Assembly (NCBI RefSeq): GCF_026559675.1
Contig: NZ_CP092891.1
Coordinates: forward strand, 1,116,001 to 1,180,000
Reading direction: 5' to 3'
DNA: 64,000 nucleotides
Source of the DNA: Microbacterium oxydans
Lineage (GTDB): Bacteria > Actinomycetota > Actinomycetes > Actinomycetales > Microbacteriaceae
In this document: one piece after another, positions 1-8,229 of the stretch
Position numbering within the stretch: position 1 is the stretch's first letter
Layout of the letters: each line of letters opens with the position of its first letter
The notes under the pieces: model-generated
What the model was told of the DNA's origin: nothing
Seen by the model: the letters and a program-made list of their open reading frames with translations, nothing else
Database searches by the model: none
Program-made: the position numbers and the translations under genes

Positions 1-202
1 CCGCGCGACGACGGTCGTGCACAGCATCGCTCAGGTTCGGTGAAGCCGTGAGGGTGAGGTAGGTGCCACCGACAGACCAGGTCTCCCCATCGGCCCATTC
101 GCTGTCGAACGCGAACCCGAGCCGGTCGAGGATCCAGCGCCACTCCGCGCGCACCGCGTCGAGGTCGGCGATCCACAGTTCGACGTGATGGAGACCCGGC
201 AT
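1..202 (-). CDS. Partial VOC (glyoxalase/bleomycin-resistance-like) family protein
   Basis: The reading frame starts at an ATG (positions 202-200) and runs off the left edge of the window, so only about 67 N-terminal residues are visible. They begin MPGLHHVELWIADLDA and later read LGFAFDSEW and TWSVGGTYLTL. This is the first beta-alpha-beta-beta-beta module of the vicinal oxygen chelate fold; the early HHVEL histidine/glutamate is where such enzymes usually place their first metal ligand. The substrate cannot be told: the family includes lactoylglutathione lyases, dioxygenases and antibiotic-binding proteins, and in actinobacteria many members are uncharacterised. It lies just downstream of the broken HNH gene on the same strand. 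Confidence 0.7.
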   Translation of the reverse strand, partial: MPGLHHVELWIADLDAVRAEWRWILDRLGFAFDSEWADGETWSVGGTYLTLTASPNLSDAVHDRRRA

Positions 203-223
203 CGTCCGAGTCTGCCATGCGCC

Positions 224-1979
224 TCATGTGCGCCGGATCATCGAGAGACTGCGCGAGCGGGCGGACCCGGTGGCGGTGATGGTCGTCGTCCTCGTACCTG
301 TGCTGGTCATCGTCCTGGTGCTGGTCCGCATCCTGGTGCTGATGCTCGTCCTCGTCCTCGTCCTGGCGGTGGCGCCGGTGGAGGTGGAGGTGGAGGTGGA
401 GGTGGAGGGAGAGCGGGGTGTGCGCCATTGCCGGAGGGGATCCCACCAGGCAGGGCCACGGACCTGTGGGGTGCCGTGTCGCATGCGGATCTCCCACCCC
501 GACGTGTCGAGGGTGCGGTGGTGGTGCCAGCAGAGCGCGACGCCGTTGTCGGTGTGGGTGGGGCCACCATGGGAGTGCTCATGGACGTGGTGGATCTCGC
601 ACCAGGTCGCGGGGACATGGCATCCCGGGATGAGGCATTCTCTGTCGCGGAGGGTGATCGCCCGTCTCTGGTGGGTGGTGAAGATGCGGTCGGTGGTGGT
701 GATCCCGATGATCCGCGCGCTCGGGTCGAACAGCACCCGCTGCACTCCTCCCGCGCACGCCGTGTGCGCGGCCACCCGCATGGAGACGGGGGTGTCGATC
801 CCGTCGACGTGTGCCCACCCGCTCCCGGTCGCGTAGTCCTCCGCCGTGACGGACACGACCAGCGTCGGTGCCGCGCCGCCCAGGCGTGGCATGTCGTCGT
901 GGCGGGCGGCGATCCCGAGGGCGGCGGCGAGGGCGTCGTGCTGCTTCTGCGCGTGCGTGCGGGTGTCCACCGTCTGCCCCGCGTCGCCGGAGGGCAGGAC
1001 ACCCTCGTCCATCCCGTGCTGCGCCTGCGGGCGGCGTTCCCCGTCGGCGACCCCGTCCTCGGCGTCCGTCTCTTGCGAGTCTGTTTCTTGCGGGTCCGCC
1101 TCCTCGGCGTCCGTCTCCTCCGGGTCCGTCTCTTCGGAGGGGCGGAACATCACCCCGGGCAGGGGTGGGCCGTCGACTCTGGGGTTCAGGTAGGCGTCGA
1201 AGATCCGTTGCAGCTGTCCCGCGACCTCGGGCAGCAGTCCTCCCCGGATCGGGATCACGCCGTCCTTGGCTCGTCCGAGGATGACTCCCCGCGCGCGCAT
1301 CGCGATCTCCTCCGCCGGTTCGGCCCCGTCCGGGTCGAGATACTGCACGATCACCTGGGCCAGGACGCGAAGGTCCTCCGGCGTCGCCGACGGCGCGGTG
1401 TCATCCGCATCACCGCTCTCCGCACTGCTCTCGGCGCTGCCCTCCGCACCGACCTCCACCTCCGCCGCCGGGATCCCGCGCGCAAAAGCGGCGAGTTCCG
1501 TATACGCTCGCAAACGGTCCTCTGTCCCCACCCGGTGCCCGGCCTGTTCCACGGGTCCGGTCGCGGCGAGGAGCCCTGCCACTCCGATCACCCCGTCTTG
1601 CAGGGCGGTCCGGAGCGCGGGCCATCGGGCCGGCAGCCAGCCACCGGACGACAGATCCATCTCCCGGGCGTACGGCTTTCGCGGCCTTCACCACCCGCCC
1701 CGCACCCACCGCGTCGGTCCGCAGCACCCGCTGCAGGAGTTCACCCACCGTCCGGCAGCCGAACTGTCCGCAGAACGCGGTATCGCCCGACCCCGCCGGC
1801 CGTGGATCCGTGGAGGCGATCGTCTCCACGATCACGGCGTCGACCCGTCGCTGCGCCTCGCCCGCCACCCGCAACAGGTGCATCTTCTCGGCGTCAGGCA
1901 ACTCCGTGATCGCCTCCGAGCGCAGCACCTCATCCAGGTCGGCCACGACCTGTTCGAGGAGCTCCACCGCGGTGTTCAT
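224..1979 (-). pseudogene. DUF222 / HNH endonuclease family gene, interrupted by a frameshift
   Basis: Two overlapping frames together encode one DUF222-HNH protein of roughly 585 residues. The upstream frame starts at ATG 1979 (MNTAVELLEQVV) and gives the DUF222 N-terminus up to AAKAVR. The continuation, REMDLSSGGWLPARWPALR, is in another frame. Removing one base from the CCCGGG run at about 1663-1668 joins them perfectly. The HNH part carries the zinc/nuclease signature (C-LIPGC, CEIHHV, HTDNG, CWHHH). There are two low-complexity segments: an acidic E/T/D repeat (about 1060-1140) and a Ser-Thr tail from a GGTGGA hexamer array. The family is multicopy in Microbacteriaceae and its role is unknown; some members lie in mobile DNA. 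Either the gene is truly broken or the read has a homopolymer error. Confidence 0.75.
377..408. repeat. GGTGGA hexamer microsatellite inside the HNH gene
   Basis: Five perfect GGTGGA units occur in a row, followed by GG. Read on the minus strand they encode alternating Ser-Thr residues in the C-terminal tail of the HNH reading frame. The length is a multiple of three, so changes in copy number would lengthen or shorten the tail without breaking the frame. Confidence 0.9.
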
Positions 1980-2106
1980 GTCCCCAGTCAACTCGGGGCC
2001 ACCGACATTCGTAGCGCTGATAACGCCTGATCAAGGCAGTATTCCAGAACACTTTTCCGTATCCCCGCGGCCCTCCACAGAAGCCCCGAATCTACGGCTT
2101 CTCCAC

Positions 2107-2210
2107 ACGCCCGCGGAACACGCCCGCGGAACACGCGCGCGGAGCACGCCTGCAGAGGACGCCGGCAGAGGACGCCTGCAGAGGACGCCTGCAGAGGACG
2201 CCTGCAGAGC
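2107..2210. repeat. Tandem array of eight 13-bp units
   Basis: Eight direct 13-bp units follow one another without spacers. The first three are of the type ACGCCCGCGGAAC or ACGCGCGCGGAGC. The last five are of the type ACGCCTGCAGAGG, with one CCGGC variant and a final GC. The unit is not a multiple of three, so the array is not a coding repeat. It abuts a second array of 8-bp units at 2222-2285. Both lie between the 5' end of the broken HNH gene and the 3' end of the thiamine-diphosphate enzyme. Confidence 0.9.
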
Positions 2211-2221
2211 ACGACCGCCCG

Positions 2222-2285
2222 ACCGCACGACCGCACGACCGCACGAGCTCACGAGTTCACGAGTTCACGAGTTCACGAGTTCACG
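2222..2285. repeat. Tandem array of eight 8-bp units
   Basis: Eight 8-bp units: three ACCGCACG, one AGCTCACG and four AGTTCACG. The 8-bp array follows the 13-bp array after an 11-bp bridge (ACGACCGCCCG). It runs into the 3' end of the neighbouring minus-strand gene: that gene's last codons, GTG AAC TCG TGA (residues V-N-S-stop), are made of the repeat unit. Growth of the array would therefore shift or recode the C-terminus of that protein. Confidence 0.9.
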
Positions 2286-3922
2286 CGGATGATCTCCTGC
2301 TGGTACGGCGCGATGACGTCGCCCGAGATGCGAAGGTCCAAGAGCAGGAACCGTCGCGACGCGGCGTCCTCCCGTGCCCAGGAGGCCAGGCGTTCGAGGT
2401 CGGCCAGCGTGCGCACGACGACGCCCTCGGCGCCCACGGCGGCTCCGAACGCGGCGAAGTCCACCTCGGGGATACGCATCGGTCCCTCGGCCAGGCCTTT
2501 GAGGCCGTACAGGTTCACCTCGGCGCCGTACGCCGCGTCGTTCCAGACCACGGCCATTCCCCGGCCGCCGGCCGCGCGGACGGCGGACTCGAGATCCGCG
2601 ATCGCCATCAGCCCTCCACCGTCGCCCGAGGTGAGCACCACGGTCGACTCGCGCCGGGCGAGGGCGGCTCCCACGACGCTGGGCCATCCCTGCCCGATCG
2701 ACTGGAACGCGGTGCCGACCATCATCATGCGATCGGGAGCGGCGACCGGCCAGTACATGTTCGCCCATCCGATGAAGTGTCCGCCGTCGGATACCACGAC
2801 GCGGTCCTCGGGAAGGAGTTCCGCGATGCGGCGGGCTGCGGACCGCGGGTCGAGGCGTCCGTCGGGCGCCAGGTCGTCGCCGGCGTCGTACGTGCGGGCC
2901 GACGCGATGTCGACGCTCTCCCGCCAGGGGTTCGCCGGCTCGGCGGCCCCGATCCTCGTCACCAGGGCTTCCGCTGCGAGACGGGCGTCGGCGCGCACGA
3001 AGCCGCCGACGTGGGCGTGCGTCGCCGCGGGAGCGATGTCGATCTGGAAGACCCGCGTGCCGGGCGCGAACAGCTCGCCGAACCGCATCGTGAACTGGTT
3101 CAGTGCGGCCCCGAACACGACGGCGACATCGGCCGTCCGGACGAGCTCCATCGCCCCGTCGGCACCGAAGCCGCCCGTCACGCCGAGGTCGTACCGTGCA
3201 TCCGGGAACACACCGCGCCCGAGTGCCGACGAGGCGGTGAGGGCACCGGTCGCCGCTGCCAGCTCGCCCAGTGCGGCGCTCGCGCCGGAGAGCCATGCGC
3301 CGCGCCCGGCCAGCAGGAACGGGCGCTCGGCGCCGGCCAGCGCGGCGGCGATCTCGTCGAGCATGCCCTCGGCGAACTCCCCGCGCGGCGCGAGCGGCGC
3401 CGGGAGTCGCGGCGACGGAGCCTCCGGCACGTCTCCCGCCTCGAGCGCGGCGACGTCGTAGGGGATGGCGAGCACGACCGGCAGGCGATAGGTGAGGGCG
3501 TGCTCGATCGCGATCACCGTGGTCGCGGCGGCATCCGCGCGGCCGACCGTATACGTGCGAGCCCCCACCGCCGAGGCGAGAGCGATCTGATCGACGTCCC
3601 ACGGTCGCGGACCCGACGTGGGCTCGTCGCCCACCACCAGCACCAGCGGCACACGCGCCTGCACGGCCTCGGCCAGCGCGGTCAGGGTGTTCGTGAAACC
3701 GGCGCCGTACGTCGAGGTGCCCGCGGCGATGCGTCCGGATGCGCGGAAGTGCGCGTCCGCGGCGACCACGGCACCCTGCTCGTGGCGGACGGCCGTGAAC
3801 ACCGCGTCCGTCTGGGTCTCGATCGCGTCGAGGAAGTAGGCGTTGCCGTTGCCCATCACGCCGAAGACGGCATCGATGTGCTGGGCGAGGGTGAGGGCGA
3901 CGTGCGCGGAGACGGTGGGCAT
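2273..3922 (-). CDS. Thiamine-diphosphate-dependent enzyme (acetolactate synthase/decarboxylase superfamily)
   Basis: A 549-residue protein with the three-domain architecture of ThDP enzymes. The N-terminal Pyr domain carries the catalytic glutamate (H47-E48-Q49-G50). A central domain follows at about 190-330. The C-terminal PP domain has the G433-D434-G435...N461 magnesium/diphosphate motif. Size and motifs fit acetolactate synthase, pyruvate oxidase, benzoylformate decarboxylase or oxalyl-CoA decarboxylase relatives. No small regulatory subunit lies nearby, so it is probably not the biosynthetic acetolactate synthase, and the substrate is unknown. An AAAGG ribosome site precedes the ATG. 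It is monocistronic: the phosphoribosyltransferase gene upstream is divergent. Its stop codon lies in the 8-bp repeat array. Confidence 0.8.
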   Translation of the reverse strand: MPTVSAHVALTLAQHIDAVFGVMGNGNAYFLDAIETQTDAVFTAVRHEQGAVVAADAHFRASGRIAAGTSTYGAGFTNTLTALAEAVQARVPLVLVVGDEPTSGPRPWDVDQIALASAVGARTYTVGRADAAATTVIAIEHALTYRLPVVLAIPYDVAALEAGDVPEAPSPRLPAPLAPRGEFAEGMLDEIAAALAGAERPFLLAGRGAWLSGASAALGELAAATGALTASSALGRGVFPDARYDLGVTGGFGADGAMELVRTADVAVVFGAALNQFTMRFGELFAPGTRVFQIDIAPAATHAHVGGFVRADARLAAEALVTRIGAAEPANPWRESVDIASARTYDAGDDLAPDGRLDPRSAARRIAELLPEDRVVVSDGGHFIGWANMYWPVAAPDRMMMVGTAFQSIGQGWPSVVGAALARRESTVVLTSGDGGGLMAIADLESAVRAAGGRGMAVVWNDAAYGAEVNLYGLKGLAEGPMRIPEVDFAAFGAAVGAEGVVVRTLADLERLASWAREDAASRRFLLLDLRISGDVIAPYQQEIIRVNS

Positions 3923-4084
3923 GCGAAGGCCTTTCGAGACAGGGACGGAGGAACTGCGGATCCGTATGTGTCTCGCCTCCGCGTCATCGCGAAGTGCTTC
4001 GTGCCTCTTTTTCAGGCACCGGCCGGGCCGGACCCGCTCAGTCTATTGGCGGGAGGCGCGGCCGGCGTGCGCGAGAATGGACGG

Positions 4085-4594
4085 ATGACGGATGCAGCGA
4101 TCGAGCGCGAGACACTCACCTGGGACGGCTTCGGAGCGGCCACGCGCGATCTGGCGCGGAGCATCGTCGCCAGCGGCTTCGAGCCGGAGGTGGTCGTGGC
4201 GATCGCCCGCGGCGGACTGCTCCCGGCCGGCGCGATCGCGTACGGCCTCGGCGCCAAGAACTGCGGCGCCATCAACGTGGAGTTCTACACCGGCATCGGC
4301 ACCGTGCTCGACGCGCCGGAGGTCCTGCCTCCCGAGCTCGACATGGCCTACCTCGACGGTCGCCGGGTGCTGCTCGTGGACGACGTGGCCGACTCGGGGC
4401 GCACCCTCGCGCTGGCCGTGCAGCTGCTGCAGGACAAGGGCGCCGACGTGCGCTCCGTCACGATCTACACCAAGCCGTCGACGATCATCCAGCCTGACTT
4501 CGCCTGGAAGGACACGGATCTCTGGATCAACTTCCCGTGGTCGTCCCAGGGCACCGTGCGCGAAGAGGACGAGGGGCTCGCCCCGTCGGCCTGA
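4085..4594 (+). CDS. Phosphoribosyltransferase family protein (Gpt/hypoxanthine PRT-like)
   Basis: A 169-residue type I phosphoribosyltransferase. The PRPP-binding signature VLLVDDVADSGRT is at residues 95-107, preceded by the early loop AIARGGLLP (39-47). Such proteins transfer a phosphoribosyl group between PRPP and a purine base; related actinobacterial proteins are annotated as xanthine or hypoxanthine phosphoribosyltransferases, but substrate specificity cannot be read here. The start at ATG 4085 gives the family-like N-terminus MTDAAIERETLTW. A much longer open frame upstream in this register is only a shadow of the antisense gene. The gene converges with ligB 12 bp downstream. Confidence 0.8.
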   Translation: MTDAAIERETLTWDGFGAATRDLARSIVASGFEPEVVVAIARGGLLPAGAIAYGLGAKNCGAINVEFYTGIGTVLDAPEVLPPELDMAYLDGRRVLLVDDVADSGRTLALAVQLLQDKGADVRSVTIYTKPSTIIQPDFAWKDTDLWINFPWSSQGTVREEDEGLAPSA

Positions 4595-4606
4595 CCCGCG
4601 CGAGCG

Positions 4607-6130
4607 TCAACCCCGCAGAAGCGAACGCAGCGTCTGGATCGTGTCGGCCTCGGCGGGTGACTTGTCGGATCGATAGCCCTTCACCCGGGCGAAGCGCAGC
4701 GCGATGCCGCCCGGATAGCGTGGGGAGCGCTGCACGCCGTCGATCGCGATCTCCACGACGACCTCGGGGCGCAGGAACACCGTGGAGGCCGTGCGGTGCG
4801 ACTCGTACGTGGGGAACTGCTCGGTCTGCCAGCGCAGCAGCTCGTCGGTGAGGCCCTTGAAGGTCTTGCCGACCATCACGAAGCCCTCGCGGTCGCCGAA
4901 CTCTCCCGCGGGATCGCGCGCGCCCAGGTGCAGGTTCGACAGCCAGCCGCGTCGTCGGCCGGAGCCCCATTCCGCGCCGAGGACGACCAGGTCGAAGGTG
5001 AGGACGGGCTTGACCTTGATCCACGACTTGCCCCGACGGCCGGCGGCGTAGGGGGCGTCGATCGCCTTGACCACGACGCCCTCGTGGCCGGCTGCGAGAG
5101 CGTCGCGTGACAGCTGCTCGGCGGCGTCCGCGTCGTCCGTGACGAGGCCGGGCATCCGCCATTCCCCGGCCACGCGATCGAGCTCGGCCAGCCGGACGGA
5201 GAGCGGCTCGTCGATCAGGTCGCGTCCGTCGATGTGCAGCAGGTCGAAGAACCAGGGGCGCAGCACGAGCTCCCGCGAGACCTCGGCGCCGAACCGCGAC
5301 ATGGTCTCCTGGAACGGGCGTGGGACGCCGTCCTCATCCAGCGACAGCGTCTCGCCGTCGAGGATGAGGTCGTCGACCGGGAGCGAGCGCACGATCTCGA
5401 CGATCTCGGGCACCCGATGCGTGATGTCGGCCAGGCTCCGCGTGTAGACGCCCACCTCGTCGCCGTGACGGTGCACCTGGATGCGGGCGCCGTCGAGCTT
5501 GTACTCGACCGAGGCCCGCCCGGTGGCCTCCAGCGCGGCGGAGGGGGTCGCCGCCGTGGCCGCCAGCATCGGCAGGACGGGACGGCCCACCTGCAGGCCG
5601 ATCGCGTCGAGGTCGCCCTCGGCTCCGGTGAGCGCGACGCGGGCAGTCTCACCCAGATCCCCGGACAGCATCGCCGCGCGCCGGACGGCGGCGGGCGGCC
5701 GATCGGCGGCGCGGGCGATCGCGTCGAGGAGCACTCCCGACAGGGCGCCGGTGCGGAGCTCGCCGAGCATCGCCCGGACGAGGAAGTCCCATTCGGCCGC
5801 CGTCGCGCGGGAGGCGAGGTCGACGAGGATGCCGGTGCGGGCCGCCGCCGAACCGGAACCGGACGTCGTGGCGAGGGCATCGAGCGAGGCGTCGACATCG
5901 CCCACCGTCAGAGCGGCATCGTCGGCGTGCGCGATCTCGATCGTCGTGAGTCCGCGCCATCCGACGCCCAGTCGGCCCTGGCGAGGGGAGGCGAGCAGGA
6001 GCCCCACGAGCGAAGCCAGCTCATCGGGCTCCGACCGCGCCAGCAGCCGCGCCAGCGCATCGACTTTCGCGAGTCGAGATGACGTGGCGGAGACCTCTGC
6101 TGTCGTGGCGACGACCTCGGAGAGCATCAT
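4607..6130 (-). CDS. ligB: ATP-dependent DNA ligase LigB
   Basis: A 507-residue ATP-dependent DNA ligase that seals nicks with 3'-OH and 5'-phosphate ends. Its length matches mycobacterial LigB. An alpha-helical N-terminal DNA-binding domain (about 1-200) precedes the nucleotidyltransferase domain. Motif I EYKLDGAR is at 209-216 with the adenylated Lys211, and motif V-like GKSWIKVKP lies further on. The OB-fold domain is C-terminal. There are no nuclease or primase domains, so this is not a LigD-type repair ligase. The cell presumably also has NAD-dependent LigA as its main ligase; LigB would be accessory. The gene starts with two consecutive ATG codons, and either could be used. Confidence 0.93.
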   Translation of the reverse strand: MMLSEVVATTAEVSATSSRLAKVDALARLLARSEPDELASLVGLLLASPRQGRLGVGWRGLTTIEIAHADDAALTVGDVDASLDALATTSGSGSAAARTGILVDLASRATAAEWDFLVRAMLGELRTGALSGVLLDAIARAADRPPAAVRRAAMLSGDLGETARVALTGAEGDLDAIGLQVGRPVLPMLAATAATPSAALEATGRASVEYKLDGARIQVHRHGDEVGVYTRSLADITHRVPEIVEIVRSLPVDDLILDGETLSLDEDGVPRPFQETMSRFGAEVSRELVLRPWFFDLLHIDGRDLIDEPLSVRLAELDRVAGEWRMPGLVTDDADAAEQLSRDALAAGHEGVVVKAIDAPYAAGRRGKSWIKVKPVLTFDLVVLGAEWGSGRRRGWLSNLHLGARDPAGEFGDREGFVMVGKTFKGLTDELLRWQTEQFPTYESHRTASTVFLRPEVVVEIAIDGVQRSPRYPGGIALRFARVKGYRSDKSPAEADTIQTLRSLLRG

Positions 6131-6195
6131 CTCCGTATTGTCGCATCGGCCACCGACACCGGACAGGGCAGGCGTGTGTCACCCCGGATCAGGCC

Positions 6196-6221
6196 GCGCC
6201 CCCGTTACACGGCCGGGGCGC
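6196..6221 (-). terminator. GC-rich hairpin downstream of paaG
   Basis: Arms GCGCCCC (6196-6202) and GGGGCGC (6215-6221) can pair, with an inner CCGT/ACGG stem. The element lies about 60 bp past the paaG stop on the minus strand and before the ligB start. There is no U-run, as is common for actinobacterial terminators, so this call is tentative. Confidence 0.4.
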
Positions 6222-6280
6222 AAGCCGTGGTGCAAGCGCCGGGCACGGTGCGATCGACGGCTCCGGCCGCGGCATCGGCG

Positions 6281-7051
6281 TCAGCGCCCGTGGAACTCCG
6301 GCCGGCGCTTCTCCTGGAACGCCGCGAAGCCCTCGCGGTAGTCGTCGGTGTCGCAGAGCGCGGCCTGGGCGGCGTTCTCGATGCCGACCGCGTCCCACAG
6401 CGTCAGCCGCTCGTCGCGGATCCGGGCGATGAGCTCCTTGCTCGCGAGGAACGCCGCCGTGGCACCGCGCGCGGCCGCGGCTGCGGCATCCGTCGTCGCC
6501 TGCACGACGTCGTCATCGGGGAAGACGCGGGAGAAGAGGCCGGATGCCACGGCTTCGGCGCCGCTCATCAGCCGCCCCGTGTAGATCAGGTCGAGCGTCT
6601 TGTGGGCGCCGAGCCGTTCGAGGAAGAGCGCATGGCCGCCGGAGTCGAGCGTCGCGCCGAGTGCGGCGAAGGGCGAGCCGATCTTCGCCGATTCCGCGAC
6701 GTAGACGACATCCGTGGCGATCAGCAGTCCGAGTCCGACCCCGAGGCAGGCACCGTGCGCGACGGCGAACGTCGGTGCGGGGAAGCGCGCCATGCGCTGC
6801 AGCAGCGGCGTCACGAGGTCGCCAAGGTAGCCGAGCACATCGTCATCCCGCGGATCCACACCCGAGATGTCCCGCCCCGCGCAGAACGCGCGCCCCTCTC
6901 CTCGCAGCACCAGTGCGCGCACGCCCGCGGCTTCTGCGGCGTCGTACGCGGATGCAAGCTCCCCCAGAGCCTGCTCGTCCAGGGCGTTCCGCTTCGCCGG
7001 CGCATCCAGCACGACCGTGGCGACGTCGTCGGCGATGGTGAGGTCGATCAT
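6281..7051 (-). CDS. paaG: Enoyl-CoA hydratase/isomerase, PaaG-type ring epoxide isomerase
   Basis: A 256-residue crotonase-fold protein. The first oxyanion-hole segment is FCAGRDIS (57-63) and the second is GACLGVGLG (100-108). At the usual active-site position it has LDSGGHALFL, close to the D-C-G-G of PaaG, where Asp rather than a Glu pair is catalytic. The ending YREGFAAFQEKRRPEF is typical of both PaaG and PaaF. By position and motif it should convert ring-1,2-epoxyphenylacetyl-CoA to the oxepin. It is the last gene of the paaABCDE-paaG unit, 13 bp after paaE. The second crotonase of the regulon, at 25718-26473, is the better PaaF. Confidence 0.85.
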   Translation of the reverse strand: MIDLTIADDVATVVLDAPAKRNALDEQALGELASAYDAAEAAGVRALVLRGEGRAFCAGRDISGVDPRDDDVLGYLGDLVTPLLQRMARFPAPTFAVAHGACLGVGLGLLIATDVVYVAESAKIGSPFAALGATLDSGGHALFLERLGAHKTLDLIYTGRLMSGAEAVASGLFSRVFPDDDVVQATTDAAAAAARGATAAFLASKELIARIRDERLTLWDAVGIENAAQAALCDTDDYREGFAAFQEKRRPEFHGR

Positions 7052-7064
7052 GGGAGCCTCCGGG

Positions 7065-8228
7065 TCAGACGTCGTAGTCCACGACCACGCGGTCGCTGGT
7101 CGGATGGGACTGGCAGGTGAGCACGAAGCCGCGTTCGAGTTCGTCCGGCTCCAGGGCGTAGTTCTCCGTCATGGTCACGCTGCCCTCGATGACGCGGGCC
7201 CGGCAGGTGCCGCAGACACCGCCCGCGCACGCGAACGGGGCGTCGGGGCGCACGCGCAGCGCCGCGTTGAGCACGGACTCGTGTGCGTCGACCGGGCTCT
7301 CCACGGTCGAGGAGACGCCGTCGAGCGTGACCTCGATGCGCACGGTCTTCTCGCCCGCGCGCACCTGCACCGGACGGGCGGCGCGGACCGGTTCGTCCCC
7401 GGTCGTGAACAGCTCGAAGCGGATGTGCGAGCGGTCGACGCCGAGGTCGGCCAGCACGTCGCGGCAGAGATCGACCAGGGCGAGCGGTCCGCACAGGAAC
7501 CACTCGTCGACGGTCGACGGCGGGATGAGCGACCCGAGGATCGTGCGGAGCTTCTCCTCGTCGATCCGCCCGGACAGCACGGGCGCCGCCCGCTGCTCGC
7601 GCGACAGCACATGATGCAGCACGAGCCTCGTCGGGTAGCGGTCCTTGAGGTCGGCGAGGTCTTCCAGGAACATCACGTCGAGTGTCGCGCGGTTCGTGTA
7701 CAGGAGCGTGAAGCGTGAGGTGTCCGACCGGGTCAGCACCGTGTGCGCGAGCGCCATCAGCGGCGTGATGCCGGAGCCGGCGGCGATCCCGACCACGTGC
7801 CGGTCGTCGAGGTCGGGAAGCGCGGAGGTGAAGGTGCCCTGCGGGCTCATCACGTCGATCTCGAATCCGGGGCGCAGACCGGTCTGCGCCCACGTCGAGA
7901 ACAGCCCGCCCTCGTCGCGCTTCACGGCGACGCTCAACCGCGTGTCCTGGCCGTCGTCGCGATGCTCCGGAGCCCGGCACAGCGAGTACGAGCGCCGCAC
8001 CTCGACCCCGTCGAGCGTGGTGCGCAGGGCCACGTACTGGCCGGGGAGGTGGTCGTACTCGTCGGCGAGGGCGGCCGGCACGGTGAACGTCACCTCGACC
8101 GAGTCGTCGGTGAGCGGACGCACGTCCTCGACGGTGAGGGTGTGGAAGCGCGCGCGCTTGCGGGGCGCGGAGCGGCTGGGCGTCGTCGCGCGGGGAGAGG
8201 GTGCCGGCGCGGAGGTGAAGAGCGACAT
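7065..8228 (-). CDS. paaE: Phenylacetyl-CoA epoxidase reductase subunit PaaE
   Basis: A 387-residue flavin reductase that passes electrons from NADPH to the di-iron centre of PaaA. A ferredoxin-reductase-type FAD domain (RRSYSLCR near 90) is followed by an NAD(P) domain with AAGSGITP. The C-terminal plant-type [2Fe-2S] domain has ligands C334-x4-C339-x2-C342-x29-C372. The first about 25 residues are Ser/Ala/Pro rich and probably disordered. It starts 1 bp after the paaD stop codon, consistent with translational coupling. Confidence 0.96.
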   Translation of the reverse strand: MSLFTSAPAPSPRATTPSRSAPRKRARFHTLTVEDVRPLTDDSVEVTFTVPAALADEYDHLPGQYVALRTTLDGVEVRRSYSLCRAPEHRDDGQDTRLSVAVKRDEGGLFSTWAQTGLRPGFEIDVMSPQGTFTSALPDLDDRHVVGIAAGSGITPLMALAHTVLTRSDTSRFTLLYTNRATLDVMFLEDLADLKDRYPTRLVLHHVLSREQRAAPVLSGRIDEEKLRTILGSLIPPSTVDEWFLCGPLALVDLCRDVLADLGVDRSHIRFELFTTGDEPVRAARPVQVRAGEKTVRIEVTLDGVSSTVESPVDAHESVLNAALRVRPDAPFACAGGVCGTCRARVIEGSVTMTENYALEPDELERGFVLTCQSHPTSDRVVVDYDV

Positions 8229-8229
8229 G

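Noticed and set aside
2107..2285. CRISPR-like array
   Set aside because: The units are only 13 and 8 bp and follow directly without spacers; no cas gene is nearby. It is a simple tandem repeat.
2777..4594. Long plus-strand open frame of about 600 codons over the ThDP gene
   Set aside because: It is antisense to a gene with complete ThDP motifs; only its last part (from 4085) is a real gene.
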